33,457 nucleotides of DNA from contig JAFEGO010000055.1 in NCBI GenBank assembly GCA_018239845.1, positions 73,445 to 106,901 on the forward strand, in the 5' to 3' direction. A model generated the notes under the pieces. That model was given only the letters and a program-made list of their open reading frames with translations, did not search any database and was not told where the DNA came from. The position numbers were made by a program, and so were the translations under genes. Positions 6,412 through 15,440 of the stretch are shown piece after piece; the stretch's first letter is position 1, and each line of letters opens with the position of its first letter. The stretch comes from Verrucomicrobiota bacterium. GTDB taxonomy: Bacteria; Verrucomicrobiota; Verrucomicrobiia; Opitutales; Opitutaceae.

Positions 6412-8751
6412 TCAGGTCGCGCCCAACTTCACGCGTTGCACCCCGGCCTTCAGCTTCACCTCGCGTCCTCTCCACACAAATACGCCGCTCGTCTCCGCCG
6501 GCAGCTCCACCACCGCTTCCACGCCGCCATTGGCGAAGGTCGCATTCAGCTTCAGCACGCCGCGCGGGTGCGGTAGCTCCGTCGCGATTTCCCGCCGCGC
6601 GCCCGGTTGCGGCGCGATGCGCACCGTGCGGAAACCCGGCGACGTCGGCCGCACGCCGGCGATGGTCGCGTGCAAATGGAACACCGGGTGCGCGCCCCAC
6701 GCGTGACAATCCGACCGTGAGGGCTCCGGGCTCTCGATCGGCGTCTTGAAGCCTTGTTTCACCAGACCGCGCCACATCTCCAGCCGCTCCAGCACGAGGT
6801 CGCCGCGGCCCGCGCGGCCGAGCGCCTCGAAGAGGTAGTGCTGGAAATAGATCGTCGCCGCGGCGAGCCCGTTGGCCGCCGCGTCCGCCCACCGCGCCAC
6901 CTCCGGCACACGGAGCCCGGCGATCACGGCCAGGGCCTGCGCGTGCTGGCTGAAGGTGCCGTGGGCATCGTCGTTCGCCCACAGGCCGCGGGGCTCATCC
7001 CAGAATTTTTTCGTGATCACTCCGGCGAGATCTTGCGCACGGGCCGCCCAGCGCTGCGCCATCGCCGGCTCGCCGACCCACGTTTCGAGGTCGGCCGCAC
7101 GTTGGAGGGCGATCAGGTACTGCAGATTAACCAAGGCCGATCGCCGGCCTTCGAGCTGGCCGGGCGCCCAGCCCGCCTCCCAGCCCGGCACCCAGTCAGC
7201 AAAGAGCCAGCCCGGCGGCTTGGCCAGCAGGCCGTCGGCGTCGGTCTCCGTCGCCAGCGCTTCCATCAGGGCGCGCAGGCCGGGCACGCGCGTCCGCAGC
7301 CAGGCGAGGTCATCGCGCCAGAGCGCGAAGTCGTGCAGCATCAGGGGCCAGAACATCGCGAAGGTCGCGCTTTCCTGCCGCTCCGCCGAGGGGTGCCGCA
7401 TCGTCGGATAACCCCGCCGCCCGCGCGAGAGGTCGAAGAGTTCCATGCCGCGCCGCGGCAGCCGGTCGTCGCCGGCAAACACATACGCGAGGAGCATCTG
7501 GATGCGCGTGTCCGCCACGTACATCATCTGCTCGTAGTACGGGCAATCCACGAAGATGTCGTGCATGCACGAGCGCAGCCCGCGCTCGCTCAACGCGATC
7601 ACCGGCGCGAGCGTCGCGTCGTCAGAGGTGAATTTCGCGCTGGGCGCCAGGGGGAAACCCGTGCGCTCCACCGCGAGCGTGTGCAACACCGCCGCCTTCG
7701 CACCCACCTTCACGCTGACCTTTAGGTAGCGTCCGCTGCGCCACCACGGCGAGGTCATCCAGCGCCGGCCCGTGCCACCGAGAGTCCACGTGTCGCCAAA
7801 ACCAAAGAAAAATTTCCCCGCTACCGCGCCGCGGTCGCCCTTGGGGCCGGGGGTGTTGTCGAGTTTCTTCTCCTCGCGGTCGAAGAGCGACTCGGCCCAC
7901 TCCACGTGCACACGGGTCCCTGCACCGCCGGAAAACTCCAGCATCGGGTAGCCGCAGAGGTAATCGTCCGTATCGATCAGTACCGTCGCTTCGCTGCGCG
8001 CCGCGAGTCGCAACGCCGTGCCGCGCTGCAGCAGCGCATCCCAGCCCGCGACCTTTTCCGCGGCGACTTCCGCGACGAATTTCACGCCCTGTGCCGTCGT
8101 CCACTTCGGCAAGTGCGCCCGCACGCGGCCGCCGCGCCACAGGTCGTGCCGTTGCTCCGGCAACGCCGCCGGGTGCAGTTGCCAGCCGCGCGCCACAATG
8201 CCGCAGGGGTGAAACTGCACCCGCTCGCGCACCACCGCGGGCTTTACCCACTTGGCTTTGCGCGCGTCGAATTTCCCGAGGTCCACCTCCGACGAGCCGC
8301 CGATCACATGATACGAACGGTTGAGCTTCGGCCCCCATGTCACGCCCGTCAGCCGCGCCACGCGCCACGGCGCCGTGCCCGTCGTAAAGCGCTCCGCCGC
8401 CGCATCGAGCCCCGCGCAGGCAAAGCCGCCGCGCCACGTCATGCGGCCTTCCGGCGCCTGCGGATGGTCCGCCCACCACACCAGCGCCTCCAGCCGGTGC
8501 GCGCCGGCCTGGAGCTTGATTTCGTACGTCGCCATCGACCAGTGCGTCGGTTCACCGGTGTCGGGTCCGCGGCCGATCAATGCGCCGTCGAGGCCGAGCG
8601 CGTAGCAGAGGTCGGCGCTCACCTGGAGGCGCACGGTCTCGGCGCGCGTGCATTTCACGTCGAGGCGGAAGAGCACAAAGCCCGGTTCGCGCGCCGCGAG
8701 CTCCGGGTGCCAGAGCCACGCCGCGTGATCGAGCGGATGCAGCGGCTCCAT
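6412..8751 (-). CDS. GH78-like alpha-L-rhamnosidase family glycoside hydrolase
   Basis: A 779-residue protein with the architecture of alpha-L-rhamnosidase-like enzymes: N-terminal beta-sandwich regions (about 1-370), then an (alpha/alpha)6 barrel and a C-terminal beta domain. The family motif usually read as DCPxRxERxxWxGD appears here as DCPYYEQMMYVAD starting at D402, keeping the acidic E407 but losing the Arg and Trp. The later HAWGAHPVFHLHATIAG matches the C-terminal active-site region. Family enzymes remove terminal rhamnose from plant or microbial glycans; substrate here is not certain because of the altered motif. No signal peptide is seen, suggesting a cytoplasmic enzyme. The frame extends to an ATG at 8829, adding 26 residues that look unlike the family, so ATG 8751 is preferred. 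Confidence 0.8.
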   Translation of the reverse strand: MEPLHPLDHAAWLWHPELAAREPGFVLFRLDVKCTRAETVRLQVSADLCYALGLDGALIGRGPDTGEPTHWSMATYEIKLQAGAHRLEALVWWADHPQAPEGRMTWRGGFACAGLDAAAERFTTGTAPWRVARLTGVTWGPKLNRSYHVIGGSSEVDLGKFDARKAKWVKPAVVRERVQFHPCGIVARGWQLHPAALPEQRHDLWRGGRVRAHLPKWTTAQGVKFVAEVAAEKVAGWDALLQRGTALRLAARSEATVLIDTDDYLCGYPMLEFSGGAGTRVHVEWAESLFDREEKKLDNTPGPKGDRGAVAGKFFFGFGDTWTLGGTGRRWMTSPWWRSGRYLKVSVKVGAKAAVLHTLAVERTGFPLAPSAKFTSDDATLAPVIALSERGLRSCMHDIFVDCPYYEQMMYVADTRIQMLLAYVFAGDDRLPRRGMELFDLSRGRRGYPTMRHPSAERQESATFAMFWPLMLHDFALWRDDLAWLRTRVPGLRALMEALATETDADGLLAKPPGWLFADWVPGWEAGWAPGQLEGRRSALVNLQYLIALQRAADLETWVGEPAMAQRWAARAQDLAGVITKKFWDEPRGLWANDDAHGTFSQHAQALAVIAGLRVPEVARWADAAANGLAAATIYFQHYLFEALGRAGRGDLVLERLEMWRGLVKQGFKTPIESPEPSRSDCHAWGAHPVFHLHATIAGVRPTSPGFRTVRIAPQPGARREIATELPHPRGVLKLNATFANGGVEAVVELPAETSGVFVWRGREVKLKAGVQRVKLGAT

Positions 8752-8895
8752 GTTGGGCGTGCCGCGCGGGACCTGCGGGGTGGCCACGCGGCGGCAGATT
8801 GCTTCTCCGGCAAAGGGGGTAAAAAGCATACCCTCGCGTTTAAACGTCCCTCCGGCCCGCGCGAGTGATTTCCGGCCGATGCCGCGAAAACAAGG

Positions 8896-9591
8896 TTATT
8901 CCAGCAATCCCGCCAGCTCCTTGCTCACGGCAAAGGCCCCGCGCACCGCGGCAAAACTCGCCATCAGCTCGCGCGGCGAACCCGAACGCGGGAAAACAAT
9001 GTCCAGCGTCGCCCCGGTGCAGCGCACCTGCGCATCCACGCCCTCGACCGCGATCGTGCACTCGCGGCAGTCCGCCGGGTAATCCACTTGCAGCCCCGCC
9101 GTCTCGTCGAGCGCCTCGATCACATCGATCACCGCCTCCACCCGCGCGCCTTTTTTCAGGCCGAAGGTGATCTCCGAAAACATCGCCGCAAAAATATCCG
9201 CAAACTCCTCCGTCTGCGCCAGCTCCCCGCTGCGCAGGCTGTGCAGCAGCTGCGTCACCGCGTACCGCGCCGGGTCCGCCGCCTCGAGCGCGTAGGTTAG
9301 CTCCACGGTAAAATCCTTCGCCACCAGCAGCGCCTGCGGCGACGCGAGGGTGAGCGTGACGTCCTTCCGCTTGTAGCCGAGCCCCGTGCGCACGCGTTGG
9401 AAGAGTGCCTCCGCCTGCTCGCCCAGCTCCGCCGCGCAAATCTTCCCGAGGAAGGCGTTGGTCACCTCATTCGCCGCGTCGGGGATCGTGTGGTGCCCTT
9501 TCTTGAAACCGCCGAGCGCCTTGACCATCCCGCCGCTGCGCCCGGTGAAACCGATGCCCGCGATGATTTGGGAAGGAAGTGCGCTCGCCAT
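8896..9591 (-). CDS. Conserved-looking hypothetical protein, 231 aa
   Basis: I do not recognise this family. From ATG 9591 it encodes 231 residues with balanced composition and no signal peptide or membrane helix. The N-terminus (SQIIAGIGFTGRSGGMVKALGGF) is glycine-rich and the rest alternates beta-like and helical segments. DCREC around the middle of the C-terminal half contains two close cysteines. Further upstream the frame becomes Arg/Trp/Ser-rich and overlaps the membrane-protein gene, so that extension is rejected. It stands 144 bases upstream of the glycosidase gene on the same strand. Confidence 0.72.
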   Translation of the reverse strand: MASALPSQIIAGIGFTGRSGGMVKALGGFKKGHHTIPDAANEVTNAFLGKICAAELGEQAEALFQRVRTGLGYKRKDVTLTLASPQALLVAKDFTVELTYALEAADPARYAVTQLLHSLRSGELAQTEEFADIFAAMFSEITFGLKKGARVEAVIDVIEALDETAGLQVDYPADCRECTIAVEGVDAQVRCTGATLDIVFPRSGSPRELMASFAAVRGAFAVSKELAGLLE

Positions 9592-9637
9592 GTATCCCGT
9601 CAGGAAAACGCCGCACGTCCCGACCGCCAGCCGTAAA

Positions 9638-9695
9638 GTAGCGCAGGCGTCCTCGCCTGCCATCCTATCGAATGCAGGCGAGATGCCTGCGCCAC
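9638..9695. repeat. REP-like inverted repeat, copy 1
   Basis: Arms 9638-9660 (GTAGCGCAGGCGTCCTCGCC...) and 9674-9695 (ending GATGCCTGCGCCAC) are near-perfect inverted copies around a 13-base centre. Each arm also folds on itself (GCAGGCG/CGCCTGC). It is related in sequence to the elements at 10469 and 16332. Confidence 0.85.
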
Positions 9696-9700
9696 CCCTC

Positions 9701-9991
9701 TCAGACCGCCCGCGACTTCCGCCCCCGGATGAGCGACACGATGCCGAAGATCGCCAGCACCGGGATCCAGATCGGTGCCAGCGCCGCCGCCAGCCCGACC
9801 ACCACGCCCAGCACCGCGAGCACCAGCGCGAGCGCCACCACGAGCACGATGCTCGCACCGCCCGCGAAGATCAGACCCGCCACCAAGGCCGCCGCCAGCA
9901 CGAGCACCACCGGAATCATGATGATCGGGAAGAGCTTCACCGCCACGATCGCCGCCACCGCCACCAGAAAGATTTTAAGGAAGGTATTCAT
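9701..9991 (-). CDS. Small multi-helix membrane protein, 96 aa
   Basis: From ATG 9991, a 96-residue protein that is almost entirely hydrophobic (Ala, Val, Leu, Ile) with three to four probable membrane helices, a single basic stop-transfer tail (IRGRKSRAV) and no catalytic residues. It starts MNTFLKIFLVAVAAIVAVKLF. The function is unknown; such proteins occur as small inner-membrane proteins in stress regulons, but nothing here shows that. The frame runs further upstream across the Nudix region without a likely start. Divergent from the Nudix gene by 64 bases. Confidence 0.75.
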   Translation of the reverse strand: MNTFLKIFLVAVAAIVAVKLFPIIMIPVVLVLAAALVAGLIFAGGASIVLVVALALVLAVLGVVVGLAAALAPIWIPVLAIFGIVSLIRGRKSRAV

Positions 9992-10055
9992 ACCCCAAGA
10001 ACCCCGCACCTCGCCAAAAGTTGCAGAAACCGCTGCGCCCGCTTTTCTGCCCTCC

Positions 10056-10469
10056 GTGGCTTCACCCTCCCCGTCTCCCGCCCCGCGCCCGCCGACCCGG
10101 GTTGTCTGTGCCGTGATCGAGCGCGCCGGCCTCATCCTCCTCGCCCAGCGCCCCGCGCACAAGCACCTCGGCCTCAAGTGGGAATTCCCCGGCGGCAAGG
10201 TCGAGCCCGGCGAGACGCCCGCCGCCGCCATCGTCCGCGAGATCCGCGAGGAGCTCGGCTGCGATTTCGCGATCACGCGCGCCCTCCCGCCTTTCATCCA
10301 TGCCTACGCCGAGCCCATCGAGCTGATCCCCTTCGTCGGCCACCTCGCGCCCGGCAGTCCTGAACCCCACCCGCACGAGCACGCCGCCCTCCGCTGGGTC
10401 GCCCCCGCCGACCTCGCCTCCTTCGACCTCGCCGCCGCCGACCTGCCGATCCTCGCGCAGCTCCTTTAG
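10056..10469 (+). CDS. mutT: Nudix hydrolase, MutT-like
   Basis: A 137-residue Nudix protein resembling MutT, which hydrolyses 8-oxo-dGTP to the monophosphate and keeps oxidised guanine out of DNA. The Nudix box is clear: GGKVEPGETPAAAIVREIREELG from about residue 46. RPAHKHLGLKWEFPGGKV before it is the typical MutT lead-in. The proposed start is GTG at 10056, the only reasonable start close to the domain; no ATG is available there and no ribosome-binding site is evident, so the start is uncertain. The stop codon runs straight into a REP-like hairpin. Confidence 0.88.
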   Translation: MASPSPSPAPRPPTRVVCAVIERAGLILLAQRPAHKHLGLKWEFPGGKVEPGETPAAAIVREIREELGCDFAITRALPPFIHAYAEPIELIPFVGHLAPGSPEPHPHEHAALRWVAPADLASFDLAAADLPILAQLL

Positions 10470-10491
10470 TGGCTGCGGCGTCCCGCCGCAG
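10469..10491. repeat. REP-like element, single arm
   Basis: GTGGCTGCGGCGTCCCGCC..., a single arm of the REP-like family, itself a perfect hairpin CTGCGGCG-TCC-CGCCGCAG. It begins on the last base of the mutT stop codon; no T-run follows, so it is not a typical terminator. Confidence 0.75.
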
Positions 10492-10593
10492 TTCGTCGCG
10501 CGACCTTCCTTTTACCCTGTCCACATAGCAGTTGCCTCCCGCCCCTTTCCGGAAAAGGTTACCCCTGCTCCGCGCCCACCCCTTTCCATCCCC

Positions 10594-11508
10594 ATGGTCA
10601 CCTCTGCGCCCCTGTTTTCCCTGAAGCATGAGCTCGACGCCTCCCCGGAGGCTTTCGGCGAACTCACCTGCAGCTCCGATGCGCTGCACGATCCCGCCGA
10701 GCTCAACCGGCGCCTCGACGAGGATGGCTATCTCTACATCCGCGACTTCTTCAACCGCGACCTCATCCAGGCCGGCCGCATGAGCATCGCCGAGCGCCTC
10801 GCCGCCGAGGACTCCCTCGATCCCGCCTACCCGGTGGAGGAGATCATCGCCCGCACCGACAAGGTCATGACCTACCGTGGCGACCTCGCGCTCAACAATC
10901 CCCGCATGGACCGCGTGGTGTACGGCCCCGAGCTGCTCGGCTTCTACCGCAATCTCTTCGGCGAGCCCGTCCGCCACTTCGACCACACCTGGTTTCGCGC
11001 CGTCAGCCGCGGCCAGGGCACGCCCCCGCACTGCGACCTCGTTTACATGAGCCGCGGCACGCACCAGCTCCTCACCTGCTGGATCCCCTTCGGCAACGTC
11101 CCGCTCGAGGTCGGCGGCCTCATGCTGCTCGAAAACTCGCACAAGCAGGCCGACCGGCTCCGCACCTACCTCGAGGTCGATGTCGATCTCTACTGCGAAA
11201 ACCGCCCGCGCGAAGTCGAGAAGGTCATCGGCAAGGGCGGCTGGAGCCACCCGGGCTGGCTAACCAACAACCCCGTCTCCCTCCGCGAAAAACTCGGCGG
11301 CCGCTGGCTCACCGCCGAGTACCAGATGGGCGACTTCCTCACCTTCAAGATGACGCTCATCCACGCGAGCCTCGACAACCAGACGGACCGCATCCGCCTG
11401 TCGTCCGACACGCGTTACCAGCGCGCCAGCCAGCCCGCCGATCCCCGCTGGGTCGGCGAAAACGTCGCCGGCCACGGCCCTCGCGCCAAGCAGGGCATGA
11501 TCTGCTGA
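10594..11508 (+). CDS. Phytanoyl-CoA dioxygenase (PhyH) family protein, copy 1
   Basis: A 304-residue member of the PhyH superfamily of Fe(II)/2-oxoglutarate oxygenases. The metal ligands are readable: H146 and D148 in PPHCD, and H257 in LIHASLDN; R266 or R268 (TDRIRLSSDTRYQ) would hold 2-oxoglutarate. The N-terminal LDEDGYLYIRDFF is the usual start of the fold. Family members hydroxylate diverse small molecules, so the substrate is unknown. No signal peptide. The next gene, 16 bases downstream, is a close paralogue with all these residues, implying tandem duplication and co-transcription. Confidence 0.9.
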   Translation: MVTSAPLFSLKHELDASPEAFGELTCSSDALHDPAELNRRLDEDGYLYIRDFFNRDLIQAGRMSIAERLAAEDSLDPAYPVEEIIARTDKVMTYRGDLALNNPRMDRVVYGPELLGFYRNLFGEPVRHFDHTWFRAVSRGQGTPPHCDLVYMSRGTHQLLTCWIPFGNVPLEVGGLMLLENSHKQADRLRTYLEVDVDLYCENRPREVEKVIGKGGWSHPGWLTNNPVSLREKLGGRWLTAEYQMGDFLTFKMTLIHASLDNQTDRIRLSSDTRYQRASQPADPRWVGENVAGHGPRAKQGMIC

Positions 11509-11524
11509 GTCCGTTTTTATCCCG

Positions 11525-12448
11525 ATGTCCACCACCGCCACGTTCCCCGCCCTCACCGCCCTCGGCCACGCGGTGGACACGGACCCGGCCGCCTTCGGTG
11601 AACTCCGCACGTCCGACGACATCGCCCATGACGTCGCCGCGCTCCACGCCCGCATGGCGGAGGATGGCTATCTCTTCATCCGCAATCTCCTCCCGCGCGA
11701 TCTCGTGCTGGAAGCCCGCCGTTCGCTGCTCGAGCGCCTCGCTGCCGCGGGCGGCCTGCATCCCGACCATCCGCTGATGGACGGCATCGCGCATCCGGAG
11801 AAAAAAATCGCCTTCATGCCGGCGCTCGCGAATCCCAACGCCGAGATCGAACGCGTCATCTACGGCCCGGAGCTGATGGGTTTTTACGAGCGCTTCCTCG
11901 GCGGCGCCGTGCGGCATTTCGACTACACGTGGGTACGCTCCGTCGGCCTCGGCCACGGTTCGACCCCGCACTGCGACATGGTTTACATGGGCCGCGGCAC
12001 GCACCGCCTCTTCACCTGCTGGGTGCCCTACGGCGAGATCCCGCTCGACGAGAGCCCGCTCGTGATCCTGGAAAACTCGCACCGCCAGTCCGAGCGCCTC
12101 AAGGCCTACCTCGCGAGCGACGTCGACACCTACTGCGAGAACCGTCCGCACGAGGTGAAGAAAGTCCGCGACGAAGGCGGCTGGCTCCACAACGGCAGCC
12201 TCTCCAACAACCCCGTCTCGCTCCGCGAGAAACTCGGCGGCCGCTGGCTCACCGCGCAGTTCCGCCCCGGCGATTTCCTGACCTTCCCGATGAACACGGT
12301 GCACGCCTCGCTCGACAACGCGACGGACCGTATCCGCCTCTCGACCGACAGCCGCTACCAGCTCGCGAGCGAGCCCGCCGACGAGCGCTGGGTGGGCGCC
12401 AACCCACCCCTCCACGGCCCCCGCGCCAAGCGCGGCTTCGTCTGCTAA
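11525..12448 (+). CDS. Phytanoyl-CoA dioxygenase (PhyH) family protein, copy 2
   Basis: A 307-residue paralogue of the preceding gene, sharing long stretches such as NNPVSLREKLGGRWLTA and ENSHxQxxRLxxYL. The Fe(II) ligands H149 and D151 (TPHCD) and H260 (TVHASLDN), plus R269/R271, are kept, so it should be catalytically competent. Differences concentrate in the first 110 residues, notably a longer, charged segment around 85-105 (DGIAHPEKKIAFMPALANPN), which in this fold lies near the substrate entrance, so the two copies may act on different substrates. That is inference. Confidence 0.9.
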   Translation: MSTTATFPALTALGHAVDTDPAAFGELRTSDDIAHDVAALHARMAEDGYLFIRNLLPRDLVLEARRSLLERLAAAGGLHPDHPLMDGIAHPEKKIAFMPALANPNAEIERVIYGPELMGFYERFLGGAVRHFDYTWVRSVGLGHGSTPHCDMVYMGRGTHRLFTCWVPYGEIPLDESPLVILENSHRQSERLKAYLASDVDTYCENRPHEVKKVRDEGGWLHNGSLSNNPVSLREKLGGRWLTAQFRPGDFLTFPMNTVHASLDNATDRIRLSTDSRYQLASEPADERWVGANPPLHGPRAKRGFVC

Positions 12449-12577
12449 AAGCCACTTTTTACACGCTTATAACGGCCGTCGGCGCGCCTGCACGGCTGGG
12501 TCATGACACAGAGGCTTGCGGCCCCGGGGTAATTGCGTTTGAGATACAGCGCGGTCAACCCGCCTACCCCGCTCGCC

Positions 12578-13813
12578 ATGAAGAAAGTCCTCGTTTCCCT
12601 GCTGGTCCTGTCGCTGGCCGGCAACCTCGCCCTCGCGCTTTTCTCCTTCGGTCCGCTCGCGCCGTCGTCCTCGGCCGTCGGCTCCGCGTCCTCCGCGGCC
12701 AGCGGCTCGTCTGCGGCTAACCCAGGCTCAGACCGCCCCGGTGATACCGCCGCCGCCGCGGCTGGCGCGGCGAAGGGTTTCACTTGGAGCGGCATCACGC
12801 CCACCTCAGACCTGCATACCATGGTCGCGCAGTTACGCGCCGCGGGCTTTCCGCCGAAGGCCATCACCGCCCTGCTCTACACGGTCCTCTCCGAGCGCAT
12901 GGCGGCCAGCGACCCGACGGCCAGCCTTCCGTTCTGGCAGCGTAACAATCCGCCGAAGAAAATCATGCAGGAGCGGCAGGCCGCCTACAAGGCCATGCGG
13001 GACCAGGTGAAGGAGTTGGTGGGATCGGACACCGGCTTCGACCCGGCCGGAAAAGCGCAGCAGGCCCAGCGCTACGGCAATATTTCCGACGCCAAGGCCG
13101 AGGCCATCCGCAAAATCGAGAGCGACTACTCGGAGATCCGCCAGTTCAACCAGGAAGACGACAATGGCATGATGACGCCCGAGCGGGCCGCCGCCCGGAG
13201 GAAACAATGGGCCATGATCGAACAGGAACAGCACGCCGACCTCGCCGCCGTCCTGACTCCGGAAGAGCTGCAGCAATACGACATGCGCAACTCGTCCACC
13301 GCCGCCACCGTGATGCGCAACCTGCGCAACATCGATGTGAACGAGCAGGAGTACACCGCCCTCTACACCGCCCAGAAGGCTTTCGATGATGCCAACTCCG
13401 GCAATCCGAACAGCCCCGAGGGCTATGCCCAGCGCAATGCGGCGCAGGCGCAGCTGCGCGACCAGATGCAGGCCATCCTGGGCGATGACCGTTTCTACAC
13501 CTATCTCGCCAAGACGGATTTCAACTACGCCCGCACCCAGGAATTCACCGCGCAGTTCCCCACCCTCACACCGGCCAACACCTACGCGCTCTCCAAGCTT
13601 GCCCAGGAGGTGCAGGCCAAAATGACGGGCACCGCCGGCCAGCCGATGAGCCCGGCCGACCGCGCCGCGCTGCTGGCCGACTACTCCACCCGCGTGACAA
13701 ACCTGCTCGGGCCGGACGCCACCGAGGCTTACAAAAAATCAAACATCGGCCGGTGGCTGAATCAGCCCGCGCGCCGGCCGTCTCCTCCGGCCAGCCCATC
13801 CGCCGGCCAGTGA
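12578..13813 (+). CDS. Exported hypothetical protein, 411 aa
   Basis: From ATG 12578, a 411-residue protein with an N-terminal hydrophobic segment (MKKVLVSLLVLSLAGNLALALFSF), then a Ser/Ala/Gly-rich linker to about residue 65 and a long helical, Gln/Ala-rich body. The segment LTPEELQQYDMR resembles the LTPEQ-type motif of Spy/CpxP-like periplasmic helical proteins, but I cannot confirm homology. The C-terminus is Pro/Ser-rich. No catalytic motif. The signal sequence may be cleaved or serve as an anchor. Upstream, GAGGCTTGC at 12511 resembles the element before the DAHP synthase gene. It converges with the next gene, 22 bases away. Confidence 0.8.
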   Translation: MKKVLVSLLVLSLAGNLALALFSFGPLAPSSSAVGSASSAASGSSAANPGSDRPGDTAAAAAGAAKGFTWSGITPTSDLHTMVAQLRAAGFPPKAITALLYTVLSERMAASDPTASLPFWQRNNPPKKIMQERQAAYKAMRDQVKELVGSDTGFDPAGKAQQAQRYGNISDAKAEAIRKIESDYSEIRQFNQEDDNGMMTPERAAARRKQWAMIEQEQHADLAAVLTPEELQQYDMRNSSTAATVMRNLRNIDVNEQEYTALYTAQKAFDDANSGNPNSPEGYAQRNAAQAQLRDQMQAILGDDRFYTYLAKTDFNYARTQEFTAQFPTLTPANTYALSKLAQEVQAKMTGTAGQPMSPADRAALLADYSTRVTNLLGPDATEAYKKSNIGRWLNQPARRPSPPASPSAGQ

Positions 13814-13835
13814 GTTTTTTGCGGCGGCCGCGGCA

Positions 13836-15440
13836 TTACTCCGCCGGGCCCGCTGTCTTCAGCTGGCGCATCATCTGCATCGTCGTGGCTTCGGCGAGGG
13901 TCTGGCCGCTTTCCATCAGCGCGCGCTGGCCGGCATGGTAGATGCCCTCCTGCGTCGGGCCGCTCAGCCGCGCCTGCGCGATCATCCGCGCGTCCTGCGC
14001 CCGCAGCGTGATCAGCGTGCTGCTCACCTCCGTCTGGAGATCGGCGCGCACCGCAGCGGGCATCACGCGGTCGAGCTCGGCCACGTAGCGGTCCACGCTG
14101 CCGTTTTGTCCGAGGAGCAGGTGCAGGTTGCGCTCGAACTCCATGGTCACCGTCGAACCGATGATCGAGTAGGGCTGGCACATCGTGTAACCGTCGAGCG
14201 GTGACACAAACGACTGGATCGCCGGTGGGATCTTCACTTCCAGCGTGGCGGGCAGCCAGCCGCTGCCATCGGTGAAGAGCTGCTGGCCTTCCAGGCTCGT
14301 CATGAAGCGCATGAAATCCAGCGCCTCCGCCTTGTGCGCGCTGTTCTTGGTCAGGTGCATCGCCATCGCCGTCACGCCGCCGCCGTCCTGAAAGCGGCCG
14401 ATCAGGTAGGGCCCGGCGATGGGGTCGTCCTTCGCCGGCTGGGGAAAGCGGAGCGCACCCACTTCAAACGACGCGAGGCGTTTCAGGCTCGTCGCATCCC
14501 AGGTGCCGGTGAAGATGAAGAGCGCATCGCCCGCGAGAAATTCGCGCGTCGCCTCGTCGCGTTGGAGTTGGAGGAAGCCGGGTTTCATGTGGCGGCCCAC
14601 GTCGCGCAGCAGCTCGAGCCCGGCCCGCACCTCGGGGCGGCTCCAGTTCCAGCGGCCGTCGAGGTAGGCGGCGAGCACCTGCCGGTTGTACATGCTGAGC
14701 ATGCCGCTGTCATCGATGCTGAAGTTCAGCCCGAGCGTGGTATCCATCAGCAGGTACTGGAGCAGCCACTCGGCGTTGTCCTTCGCGCCGGCGATGCCCA
14801 TCACGCGGTGGCCCGTGCGCTGCGAGTAGGCATCGAGCTGCAGGAAAATCTTCCGCATCTCATCGAAGGTCTGCGGCACGTGCTCCGAGCCCGTCGCCTC
14901 GCGCAGCAGCTGCCGGTTGCAGAAAAGCCGCACGGAGCACTCGGTCATGGTGACGCCGAAGATCTGCCCGGGGTCGGGCGAGTCGTTGCGGCTGCCCTGG
15001 AGGTTGTCCTTGAAGGTTTTTTGCCACGGCGTCTTTTCCAGCACCGTGCCCTTGTTGTAGGGGTTGGGCTGGCCGAGCGCCTCGGTCACGGGCTCGAAAT
15101 ACCGCGCAGGCACATCGCGCACGCCCTCGAGCCACGCGCCCCACTCGATGATGTCGGCGCCCGAGCCGCTCGCGAGGTTGGTCCGCATCCACTGCTTGTA
15201 AACGATACCGGGGATCAGCTGCTGCAACACGCGCACGCGCGGATTGAGCTGCTCGTAGCGCTTGATGACCGCATCCATGCCGTCCGGCGGGCCCGCCTCG
15301 ACCTGCCAGTGCGCAATGCGGATCGTCACCGGCCGGTCCGGGATCAGCGGCGCCGAGTGCGTCCACACCCAGCCCGCCGCGACGAGATAACCGCCGATGA
15401 TGATGCCGAGCCCGATCCAGCCGCGTTTGGCGAATCTCAC
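13836..15440 (-). CDS. Membrane-anchored ABC-type solute-binding protein, module 1
   Basis: A 534-residue extracellular solute-binding protein of the sugar-binding family 1 type. Start GTG at 15440 overlaps the stop of the TPR gene (GTGA); the frame extends further upstream but loses similarity to its two paralogues there. Residues about 7-28 form a membrane segment without a clear cleavage site or lipobox, so it is probably an uncleaved anchor. The mature part begins with RIAHWQVEAGPPDG and VIKRYEQLNPRV, typical of these binding proteins, and includes FTGTWDATSLKR and the QLFTDGSGWLPA hinge region. About 80 helical C-terminal residues make it longer than usual binding proteins. No permease or ATPase gene is nearby; the ligand is unknown. 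Confidence 0.88.
   Translation of the reverse strand: MRFAKRGWIGLGIIIGGYLVAAGWVWTHSAPLIPDRPVTIRIAHWQVEAGPPDGMDAVIKRYEQLNPRVRVLQQLIPGIVYKQWMRTNLASGSGADIIEWGAWLEGVRDVPARYFEPVTEALGQPNPYNKGTVLEKTPWQKTFKDNLQGSRNDSPDPGQIFGVTMTECSVRLFCNRQLLREATGSEHVPQTFDEMRKIFLQLDAYSQRTGHRVMGIAGAKDNAEWLLQYLLMDTTLGLNFSIDDSGMLSMYNRQVLAAYLDGRWNWSRPEVRAGLELLRDVGRHMKPGFLQLQRDEATREFLAGDALFIFTGTWDATSLKRLASFEVGALRFPQPAKDDPIAGPYLIGRFQDGGGVTAMAMHLTKNSAHKAEALDFMRFMTSLEGQQLFTDGSGWLPATLEVKIPPAIQSFVSPLDGYTMCQPYSIIGSTVTMEFERNLHLLLGQNGSVDRYVAELDRVMPAAVRADLQTEVSSTLITLRAQDARMIAQARLSGPTQEGIYHAGQRALMESGQTLAEATTMQMMRQLKTAGPAE

Noticed and set aside
10473..10491. Hairpin after mutT as an intrinsic terminator
   Set aside because: No T-run follows, and the same sequence occurs as a dispersed repeat elsewhere in the window.
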